A stretch of 64,000 nt of DNA, taken from Epinephelus fuscoguttatus. Taxonomy: Eukaryota; Chordata; Actinopteri; Perciformes; Serranidae. The notes under the pieces are model-generated. The model did no database searches, was not told where the DNA came from, and saw only the letters and a list, made by a program, of their open reading frames with translations. Made by a program: the position numbers and the translations under genes. Positions 47,701 through 57,533 of the stretch are shown here, one piece after another (position 1 is the first letter of the stretch; each line of letters opens with the position of its first letter). The stretch covers positions 13,843,207-13,907,206 of the forward strand of contig NC_064769.1 of NCBI RefSeq assembly GCF_011397635.1. The letters run 5' to 3'.

Positions 47701-50700
47701 TTCATCATCCACTTGTTGGTGAGGGGGTCAAACATCTCCATGTTGCCTAAGTGTTCGTTACCATCATGGCCCCCAACAGCGTAAACCTTCCCTGAGGAAA
47801 CCAACATCAAAAAGATATGAAGTGCAGTCTTTATGATCATGTGACCCGTCTAGTGATTACAAATGGGTATAAAATAATTAAGGCTTTTTTTGGACTGGTG
47901 ACAAGTAATGTTTTTATATAGATATACAATATGTTTTCAGTTGGTATGTTGCAATGTATACTGAATCTGCTTTTAGGTACACCTATAATCTAAACATTTC
48001 ATTTTCTAAATTATCTCGACAAAACTCAAATATCAGAGTACTTTATTTGAAGCAACACCACTCCAAAACAGTTTGAACAAAAATCAAACATTTTAATCTT
48101 CATGAAAGTAACATTTGCTGCACAACTGTTTTATTAGACTGCATTAGTTTTAGCTCAGTGTACCTAATAAACTGGTGTAAAATACGTCCTAAAGTTTCCC
48201 TGTGCTCTCCATTTTCCAAACTCCAACTGTCCCTGCCCCGGCATTTGCTTTCTGTAGCTTCATTATATATAACCACTCTTACCTCCCACAGATATTACAC
48301 CCACATGACGCCGTCTGCTGTTCATTTCAGGACCAAAGAACCAGCTGTTCTTGGTGATGGAGTAGCACTCGATGCTGCGAAATGGGTCACCGGAACCCCC
48401 GCGGCCACCCACGCAGAACAAAACCCCTGAGGGAATGGCAGAAAAGAAAAAAACGTTGGCACAGTGAGGAACATAACATCATACTTTATGCTCACAGCAC
48501 ATCAGGTCATCACTTTTTTTTTTCAAAGACAAAATATATTAAGAAAATGGGACAAAAATTTTATAAAAAAAAGATGTTATATATTTTTGTAGCTTTTCTT
48601 ATGTTATGGAGAAACTACTAGAAAGGCATTCAGCTTCACTCAGTGTTCTTTTAAGATGATAAGAAAAGCTGCTGCATGTTACTACAAATGCCATAAAATC
48701 AGCAGTTACATGTTGAAAGCCAAACAACCCCATATAAATATTACCTGCAGTGTGTTTCCGGGGTATGGTGCGGACTGAATACTCAAAGTCCAGCACCACC
48801 TTGTTGCTGAGGTGGAGGTGGTAGTTCCTGGCTTCGTCCATCAGGTCGCGACAACTCAGGTTACCTTTGATCATCTCATCCTTGGCCACTGTTCCCGTCA
48901 GGAACTCAACAGGAAGCAGGGGGAGGCGCACCTGAAGGAGAGAGCAGCATACACATTGTATTGTGGTTGTAAAAGTGGTTACATAAATCTGTGAACACAT
49001 ATGTAACACAATTTTACACACAGTTATGTTGCTAACCCTTCAGGTCATCAGTTAAATGGGTCATAAAGTCTAATTTCACTAGAACAAACAGAGGTACTTC
49101 CAGACACAAATACAGAACTTCTGGAGATATTAAATTTACCCAAACCACACCCTATGGTACCCTTCAGCTATGCACTCTCTAACCTGAGACATGATCTGGT
49201 CCAGCCAGGCCTCGTGGTGCTGTGGGTTTGCTTTCAGCCATTTCACTGCTGCATTGTACACCTGTGTCTCTGAATGGATATTGAGCTCGCTGGAGGACAA
49301 TAATGTGCGCAAGTGCTGGGGAGACACACATGTAAAGTCCTCACACTCCACTACCTCAGTGAAGTGTTCGCAGGCATATCGGTCGGCCATGTCCATCAGG
49401 TCCACGCGATTGTGGCTCTCAGCGAAGGTGCGAACTGCCAGGCAGTTGGTGGGGTGAAAGTGGGCCTTCATGTACTCACAGCAGGCTCTTGCCACCAACT
49501 CCACCTGATAGATTCAAACAGTAATAAAGCATTTTACAGATTATCTTAATGTATTAAAAAAATAAGTTCTGTATACAAATTGTCAGAACATTTTGAATTG
49601 CTAAATAAGGGTTTAAGCATCACAGCACTTAACCTTTGATTGAAAATTCACAACCCCTTAGTCCATGTAAAATAAAGAGAACAAAATGCCTGTGCAGCTT
49701 GTTGAGTATTTGTGTTTCTTTACCTGGAGGATGCAGGCAGCATAAAGCAGAGGCTGGACATTGTCCACAGTTAATGTGAGCTTGGAGGAGTAGGCAAAAT
49801 GCACCAGGTCCTGGATGGCATCACCATCAAAGTCCTTGATCTCTATCAGTTCCTGCTTAGCCTCAGACATCTCTGACAGGAACATGGCCCTGAGGGAAGA
49901 AATGGCCACTTAGACAAAAGCAAAGAGAAATACCTTCTGCAAAAACATACAAACATTACAATATTCAGTCTTTGTGGGGTTTTTTCATTACACTGGAACC
50001 TTATGTTCAGGCACAGATTACAGACAGGTCTTTGTTGCTTAATTTCTGTATGTTTAGTCCAAGCAAACGTCCATCAAGCATGTAATACGTAAGGAATAAT
50101 AATGTCATGCTGCATATTACATGTCTATTTACTAAGGAAATCCATCATTTTACATAAAAAATGCTTTTAAAATGATTTTAATGATTAAAAGATAAATGAT
50201 AAATGATGATAAATCATTATAGAGACTGGGTGTCCACTAGTTAAAAAAAACCCTCAAATTGGTCTTTGCTATAATTAAAATATCATTATAGGCCTAATTC
50301 TTAAAAAAAATAAATAAAAAAAGAACCATACCTGAAGTAAGGGATCACACAAGCCAGCACTAGCTTGTGGCATGGTATCAACCTACTGCCAACCTACAAA
50401 AAGAGACAAACACAAAATACATGTTTAACAACTCAAACCTATATGCAGCATTAATAAGTTCAGTGATTATTCATTTCCACAGTATGATTGTTCAGGCAGA
50501 GAACTGTAATTGTGGCAGCTGTTTAGGGATTGAAAATAAATCAAAACTAACAACCACACTCTTTGATTAATATGACTCACATCTCTAAAATATCCTTTGT
50601 GAAATCCCAACCTTTAAGCCGACATCACTGAAAAACATAAACAAAGACCAGCTGAGATATAAATAGCGCGGACAGAGCGACCTACCTTCAGCGTGACGTC

Positions 50701-50883
50701 ACAGAGCTCTCCTACTTCATAGAAATGCCTGAGGGAGTTATGGAAGTCCTTCCAAGCCTCATGAGCCTCAAAGATGAATGACCCATCAGGCTCACAGTCA
50801 GCTTTCGATGCCCTGTTTCCAGGCCGCTTCTCCTTGGGCTTCAGCTGCTTAGCATGGTCTGGCACCACATCCCCTGGTGCCAT
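44029..50883 (-). CDS. KLHL8: KLHL8, BTB-BACK-Kelch substrate adaptor (complete, 614 aa)
   Basis: Adaptor of a CUL3 RING ubiquitin ligase; human KLHL8 has been linked to rapsyn turnover. Eleven coding exons: 50686-50883, 50332-50393, 49724-49889, 49184-49504, 48745-48931, 48283-48426, 47680-47791, 46993-47161, 46368-46527, 45607-45808, 44029-44152. All are GT-AG, and the total of 1845 nt ends in TGA. The start is ATG at 50881-50883, 22 nt after a splice acceptor, with no better ATG. BTB domain around residues 50-150 (GELCDVTLK, DFDGDAIQDLVHFAYSS), BACK domain about 155-270, then six Kelch repeats from about 311 (FCVGGRGGSGDPFRSIECYS, VYAVGGHDGNEHLG, IYAIGGLDD, FVYAVGGNDG, GGFDDNSPLSS, FAVGGHNGN). 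Sequence and length match vertebrate KLHL8 (human about 620 aa) nearly block for block. Confidence 0.97.
44676..44930. repeat. CA microsatellite with adjoining repeat remnant in KLHL8 intron
   Basis: A pure (AC)n run occupies 44676-44732, about 28 units. It is followed to about 44930 by a decayed dispersed repeat with GTATCTTGCCCAGGGACA and ACCTTCTGATTAGTAG, a common companion of CA repeats in fish genomes. The rest of the intron 44153-45606 shows nothing further. Confidence 0.75.
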
Positions 50884-50905
50884 AGCTGGCTACAGGTAAT
50901 AACAC
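50884..50905 (-). other. KLHL8: KLHL8 5' UTR part of the first coding exon
   Basis: A splice acceptor (GTCTTATAG) ends at 50906 and leaves 22 bases of leader before the ATG. KLHL8 therefore has at least one upstream non-coding exon. Two donor-like candidates lie upstream on the minus strand: one ending near 51534 (AACAATAG before GTAGGA) and one near 53364 (CGACATGAG before GTAGAT). Confidence 0.65.
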
Positions 50906-53029
50906 CTATAAGACAGATGAGACTGTTTCAAATCTGACAGAAAGAACTGCATCTCATCTGTGAAGGTTTGGCTTCTTTTCTCAGTTGTATATGGCTGTTA
51001 ATTTGATAGGGTTTTAACGTGTTGGTCACAAAAAGGAATTTAAAGATGTATTCAGTTTTGGAACTTGCAATTGGTATTTTTATAGAGTAAACAAATAACT
51101 CAGAAATTGAAAAAAGAAATCAACAGATTTATTGATAATAATCCAATATAATTACATGGATAGCCTGTGAACAAATTAATAAATTACAGACTAATTGCTC
51201 ATCCCTTGCAATAAGTAGGCCAAATTTACACTGCCATGTACTGCATCATATTGAAAAATCTTGCAGTCTAGAATAGAAATCGCAGCTTAGTGCAAATAAC
51301 ATTCTACAGGCTTCAATAGGACACAAAAGGGAAATTAGTGGTAGGGGGACACTGCCTGCCAGCTGAGCAAGTTTGGTCAGTATTCCTCCCCCTTTCAGTG
51401 TCACTTCCCCTTTACTCATTCAGCAGAGACTGGAGCCAAATGTGAAAAAAACAACACAAGCAGATTCCTACGAGCTAACAAGGCACACCATGTAGAAAAT
51501 ACTGTGCAATCAAGCTCGTAAAAATTCCTACCTATTGTTGAATCTGATGAAAAATCTTCACAGTTGATGTGTCACAGAGAAACTAAGAGCAGACAGCCAG
51601 AGGCCAAAGCTCCTCCCACACCTTACAGATGATGCACTGTCTCTCTTTAAAGCTATGTCTGAATAGACCCAGTGTATCGCCCCCTCATCACTAGTCCTCT
51701 CAGCTATAAGAGCAGAAACATCAAGTCCCATCATATGCACTAGTGATCAAAGGCTCTCTCTCGAAGTCTGCTCTACTTTGTAGGCTCTTGGGTAAGCTTT
51801 ATCTTTGAAACCACACATAGGGACTTTGTTAGATCCACTTATTTCAACGACAAGATTCAAGAACGCTTTCATGGTCTTAAGATGATAACATCGTCACGTT
51901 GTATTATTTATGAGGAATGAGATCGTCAATAATTTAACGACAGATGTATTGCAAAACTCCACTCCACAGCTCAAACTGAACGGTCTGTGCCACCGACCTT
52001 TTTTTTAAAAGTTCAAACATATTTTTCTATGCATCCGCATCTGTGAACAAAATGCTCTCCCACAAAGCAACTAATACACCAAATTAGGTACAAAAATACA
52101 CAAAAGACGGGTGTGCACTCATGTGGACCTACTGTTGTCATGTCAGATTACTTAACCCACTTGTCTTGGAGCACACAGCAACTACACTTAATGCTTCCTT
52201 AGTTTTGCCTTTGATCAGAGCATTGTGACTTACAGAGCTAATGAGCCTGCTTCCTGCACACTGAATTTACAAATTTTCCTCTCAACCTTTTAAGAGATTG
52301 AGGGTGAAGGAGATTGTGGTAGACTGATAAATGCCAAGCATATTTCTTATGCAGACATAGAGATAGCATTTCACATTTATTCCACCTTTTGTGTTGTAAT
52401 TCTCCTGATTACATGTCACTCATGCACTTTTTATTATCTGATCTTTGCACTTTGAATGCATTGCTCATCAGATCACGCAGGCAGCTCACAGATTTGTTTT
52501 GCACCTATCGATACCTACTTGGTAGATAATGCTATGTATTAAAGTAGTGCATCTTCAATCCAACCTAGCCAAACAAGCCCTAACTACCCTATTATGTGTA
52601 CTCATGTATAGAAATGTGTTGGCTACCTTTTTTTTCTTACACATGCCCAAAATTTACAATAAGGTGACCCAAATGCAGCAAGGATGCTCTGACAGCTACT
52701 CATGGACAAGAAAATATCAAGAGATAATGGATGCAAATATCTAAGATAACAACTATAACATTACTGCAAATGTCACACACCTTGCTAATTAGCTCTTTAA
52801 TGCAAACTAAAGCTAACACCTTTAGATGCCATGTAAATTTATTTTTGACCTGTCATACTTTTTGGGTATGATACCAAAACATACTCATATTGATCGCAGC
52901 AAGGTTAGGACATAAAATCGGGCACAACAGTTGACAAACGTTGACATAAAATCTGAGAAATCAAACATAACCATAGGTCCAACAGTTTGTGAAAATAAGC
53001 TCTGGTTATTAAGGGGTTATAGTAACGTT

Positions 53030-53560
53030 AGTTCATACAGCCGCATACCGTGTTAACACCGTGTTGTAAACGTTGAACCAGATTTCTCTCTCAAACCACA
53101 CAAAACATAACGCTACGACTCAAAACAACAATACAAGCTATTAAACGTCGCTATAGTGATACGAAGTCCACGTTAACGGTTAACGTTAGCTTCTTTGCTA
53201 ACATCGACTAGCAGGTAGACTAGCATCCGCTCGCGAGCTAACGTTAGCTGACAGGGAACGGGAAGGATTTAACCTGGTGTTGAGCGAAAATAATAAACCT
53301 AAAATAGCACAAATGACTGTAACACACTGTATAATCGTTGCGTTAGGTCAAAAAATATCTACCTCATGTCGCAGCAAGAATTAAGATGCCGGTTTCATTG
53401 AGCGAAGTGTTTGGCATTGGCACGTTTTGTTGTGATTCCAGGTGCTTCATGGGTATTGTAGTTTTTACGGTATTACCTGAACAACAGCTGAGGGAACTAA
53501 ATATAACGCACATGAAACGTTCCAGGCTAAATAAAGGCAGCCGGTTTCAAGCTAGTCACT
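53030..53560 (-). promoter_or_regulatory. Candidate KLHL8 promoter and non-coding first exon
   Basis: CpG dinucleotides (several ACGTTAGC and GCTCGCGAGC-like pieces) are denser here than in the surrounding AT-rich sequence. A good minus-strand donor lies at about 53363. This fits a TATA-less vertebrate promoter and first exon, but no transcript evidence is available. The stretch 50906-53030 otherwise holds only AT-rich intron or intergenic sequence in which I see no gene. Confidence 0.35.
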
Positions 53561-53972
53561 TATTTTGAAAACTGAGCAGTGTGACAGCTTGAAATATCAA
53601 AGTGTAACACACTGTCCAAAATATTTAGACAGAGGGCATGCAGTAATGGTGATATGAACCCACGCAAAAATAAATGATAATCAGGCACCTGTCTCTTCTC
53701 TCTGAGATCTCTGGTAATGTCTTTGCCAAAGTTGATTTACCTTTCACTTCATGATTTAACTGCAGCCATTTATTTCCAATACATCCCCTCAAACAGTTAT
53801 GGCAGTTAGACACATAAATAGTGTCACACTCTTTGGTTGTGATTGAGTTATTGTTCACTACCAGTATATAACACTGACATGTTCAAAATAAGGCACTAAA
53901 CTGAGTAATGTGCAAAGTAAGGAACTGTTGGACTGTAATTATAATTGTTTTATAACTAAATTGGCCAATTAA

Positions 53973-54317
53973 AGGTGGAGTCTGTGATTCTGGTGAAAGA
54001 TTGTTGATATCTGAACTCAGTACCCCAAGTAAAACACCTCTTACTGCCACTGCTCCTTCAGAAGCTCTGGTAATATCTACAGTGTTATCTGCACTGTCAC
54101 GATGCAGCTTGGCTTCATTGAGCGGCGTTTCTCATGGGCAAGGACGTGGAAGAGCGAGAGTAGTTGGCACACTGTTGTTTTTCTACTTTTTTTTTTTATT
54201 GACAGAGCCAGGGCTGTTTTATTAACGCACACATGGAACAGACAGTTAGCAGATCACAAGGGGGCAGTCGCAGAATTTGACAAAAAGTGTATTGAATTAG
54301 AATCGCTGACTGCACCT
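53973..54317. mobile_element. TTAA-flanked MITE, 345 bp
   Basis: TTAA at 53969-53972 and 54318-54321. The ends AGGTGGAGTCTGTGATTCT and its near complement (GAATCGCTGACTGCACCT) are imperfect inverted repeats about 18-20 bp long. No transposase. Intergenic between KLHL8 and SDAD1. Confidence 0.75.
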
Positions 54318-54790
54318 TTAAATCTTTTCTAGAATTATACATTAACATCAACTTTGCATCCTGATTTGAGTTTTATTAAAGGTACATCAGTGCAGTATCT
54401 GCATATTTATGCTGTAAACACCAAACATAAATACTGAAAACAGATTATTAATATTGGCAGATTTTATAATCATACATGTAGATGAAATTCTAAATCAGTT
54501 TACATCCATGTCTGTGAAAACATAGATGCTACACACACATCTTCCCTGTGGCAGCACAGAAGATCTATACAATCAGCATAGTTTCAAAGTGGACACCCAA
54601 GATTAGTGTCACCAATTCAGTATCTAACCAAATGTCTCCCCTTCTGCTCCTGATATAGGATGTTAAATAGTCGCCAGAAAAGAGTTTTTTGCAGAGCATT
54701 ATGATGTCACAATGAAGCTGATCTCTGGCCTTTTTGATAAAAAATGTCATCACTTAATCGTTTTATTCTATTAGACATTTGTGTAAAGTA

Positions 54791-56394
54791 CACTGAACAA
54801 AAATATAAACGCATCACTTTTGTTTTTGCTCCCATTTTTCATGAGCTGAACTCAAAGATCTAAAACATTTTCTATCCACACTAAAGACCATTTCCTCACA
54901 AATATTGTTCACAAATCTGTCTAAATCTGTGTTAGTGAGCACTTCTCCTTTGCCGAGATAATCCATCCCACCTCACAGGTGTGGCATATCAAGATGCTGA
55001 TTAGACAGCATGAATATTGCACAGGTGTGCCTTAGGCTGGCCACAATAAAAGGCCACTCTGAAATGTGCAGTTTTGCTTTATTGCGTATCTGGTGTGACC
55101 ACCATTTGCCTCACGCAGTGCAACGCATCTCCTTCGCATACAGTTGATCAGGTTGTTGATTGTGTCCTGTGGAATGTTGGTCCACTCCTCTTCAATGGCT
55201 GCGCGAAGTTGCTGGATATTGGCAGGAACCGGAACATGCTGTTGTATACGCCGATCCAGAGCATCCCAAACATGCTCAATGGGTGACATGTCCGGTGAGT
55301 ATGCTGGCCATGCAAGAACTGGGATATTTTCAGCTTCCAGGAATTGTGTACAGATCCTTGCAACATGGGGCCGTGCATTATCATGCTGCAACATGAGGTG
55401 ATGGTTGTGGATGAATGGCACAACAATGGGCCTCAGGATCTCGTCACGATATCTCTGTGCATTCAAAATGCCATCAATAAAATGCACCTGTGTTCGCTGT
55501 CCATAACATACGCCTGCCCATACCATAACCCCACCGCCACCATGGGCCACTCGATCCACAGCGTTGACATCAGCAAACCGCCCCCCCACACGACGCCACA
55601 CATGCTGTCTGCCATCTGCCCTGAACATTGATAACTGGGATTCATCCATGAAGAGAACACCTCTCCAACGTGCCAGACGCCATCGAATGTGAGCATTTGC
55701 CCACTCAAGTTGGTTACAACAACGAACTGCAGTCAGGTCAAGACCCCAATGAGGACGACGAGCATGCAGATGAGCTTCCCTGAGACGGTTTCTGACAGTT
55801 TGTGCAGAAATTCTTTGGTTATGCAAACTGATTGTTGCAGCAGCTGTCCGGGTGGCTGGTCTCAGACGATCTTGGAGGTGAACATGCTGGATGTGGAGGT
55901 CCTGGGCTGGTGTGGTTACACGTGGTCTGTGGTTGTGGGGCCGGTTGGATGTACTGCCAAACTGTCTGAAACGCCTTTGGAGACGGCTTATGGTAGAGAA
56001 ATGAACATTCAATTCACAGGCAACAGCTCTGGTGGACATTCCTGCAATCAGCATGCCAATTGCACGCTCCCTCAAAACTTGCGACATCTGTGGCATTGTG
56101 CGGTGTGATAAAACTGCACATTTCAGAGTGGCCTTTTATTGTGGCCAGCCTAAGGCACACCTGTGCAATATTCATGCTGTCTAATCAGCATCTTGATATG
56201 CCACACCTGTGAGGTGGGATGGATTATTGCAGCAAAGGAGAAGTGCTCACTAACACAGATTTAGACAGATTTGTGAACAATATTTGTGAGGAAATGGTCT
56301 TTTGTGTGTATAGAAAATGTTTAAGATCTTTGAGTTCAGCTCATGAAAAATGAGAGCAAAAACAAAAGTGGTGCGTTTATATTTTTGTTCAGTG
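54791..56394 (-). mobile_element. Tc1/mariner transposon, 1604 bp, with 285-bp inverted repeats
   Basis: The ends CACTGAACAAAAATATAAAC are inverse copies flanked by TA on both sides (54789-54790, 56395-56396). The inverted repeats run 54791-55075 and 56110-56394 with only a few differences, which suggests a young insertion. The element holds one intact transposase gene. The 3' end of that gene lies inside one inverted repeat. Confidence 0.97.
55032..56096 (-). CDS. Tc1-family transposase, intact (354 aa)
   Basis: Catalyses cut-and-paste movement at TA sites. The frame is open from ATG (56094-56096) to the stop without a break. The N-terminal part is a helix-turn-helix DNA-binding region (MPQMSQVLRERAIGMLIAGM start, then VHFSTISRLQRRF). 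The DDE domain follows, with the first Asp in FMDESQLSMF, the second in QHDNARPH and Glu in SPIEHVWD. 34 residues separate the last two, the DD34E spacing of Tc1 elements. Length is close to the usual 340. The last 14 residues are encoded inside the inverted repeat. Confidence 0.97.
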   Translation of the reverse strand: MPQMSQVLRERAIGMLIAGMSTRAVACELNVHFSTISRLQRRFRQFGSTSNRPHNHRPRVTTPAQDLHIQHVHLQDRLRPATRTAAATISLHNQRISAQTVRNRLREAHLHARRPHWGLDLTAVRCCNQLEWANAHIRWRLARWRGVLFMDESQLSMFRADGRQHVWRRVGGRFADVNAVDRVAHGGGGVMVWAGVCYGQRTQVHFIDGILNAQRYRDEILRPIVVPFIHNHHLMLQHDNARPHVARICTQFLEAENIPVLAWPAYSPDMSPIEHVWDALDRRIQQHVPVPANIQQLRAAIEEEWTNIPQDTINNLINCMRRRCVALREANGGHTRYAIKQNCTFQSGLLLWPA

Positions 56395-57533
56395 TATTTG
56401 TCATAATTAACGTATGAATTCCTGAGCCACGTTTTGTGAGGTCACAATGACCTTTGACCTTCATCTGCCAAAGTCTAATCAGTTCAATCAGTCCAAGAGG
56501 ATGTTTGTGCCAAATTTGCGTAAACTCCCTCATAGTCTCGCCACCAGACAATCAGAGATCTCCGCCTTCTGATTTAGTTAAGCAAAGCATCTAAAGACTG
56601 AGATGTGAGTCTAACTCCCTCAAGGCCTTCTTGAAATATCACATTCACAAAATAATTCGGACGCAATGTCACAGTGACCTTTTGCCACCAAATTCTTATC
56701 TGCTCATCTTTGAATCCAAGTTGAAGTTTGTGCCAAAGTTGAAGAAATTCCGTTCTGTTCTTGAGATATCACGTTCATGAGAATGGGATTGACGGATAGA
56801 CGGACAACCCAAAAACATAATGCCTGCACGGAGGCATGAAAAAAAAAAAAATCTATATAGCTACAAAACACTGTACTGTTGGTGAGGTCCAGGCACATAG
56901 ACATGAAACGGACATGCCTAAAATATAACAATTTGTAAGAAGGAATCACAGCAGGGTAAAAAAAAGGTTTGTGTAAATCTTAACCCTGTGTTTTATACAT
57001 ATATTATGACTATATTTGGATGGGATCACATTAGAACAAAGATTTGGCACAAAATTCAGATATCTGTAGAGTTTAAAGGTAAAGGTTTACACTCTGTCAG
57101 TGCCTGTTGTCTAATATACAACTTAACTAGGGGCATGTTCTCCGACAAATGGTAATACTCTATTCATCTTTGGAAAGGGAAACTAAAGCTGTCCAAACTA
57201 TACTATTATAGCTAATTTTCTTGTAATATGAACTATGACCAATGTGAGGTCATTTATCAGCTGGAGAGAATCAGTCAGCTTTTGTAAGAGGGAGTAAGAG
57301 CCGCAGCATAACCAGAGCAAAATAAGATAGCATACAGAAACCTTTACACAATAATTATCAAAGTTTATTTCAGAACAGTGTGAATATATGCAGTTCATCT
57401 GCTGAGAATAATACATTAATAAACTATCCATGTTTTCCAGGCTTCTTGAAGGATGTACAATAATATATGGCATTGTTTGTGATGGCCATCGGATGGCCAG
57501 CGCGAGGCAAATATAACACTATGTCCATGTGTC

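Larger units (their letters stand above)
54579..56845. repeat. Old dispersed minisatellite-like fish repeat, split by the Tc1 element
   Basis: The left part (54579-54788) and right part (56395-56845) share an idiom of repeated sentences: GATGTCACAATGA, GTGACCTTT, GTTTGTGCCAAA, TTGAGATATCACGTTCA, with GACGGATAGACGGACAACCC near the end. Rejoined at the Tc1 site, the text runs on without a break (one TA instead of two). It does not code. Confidence 0.7.
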
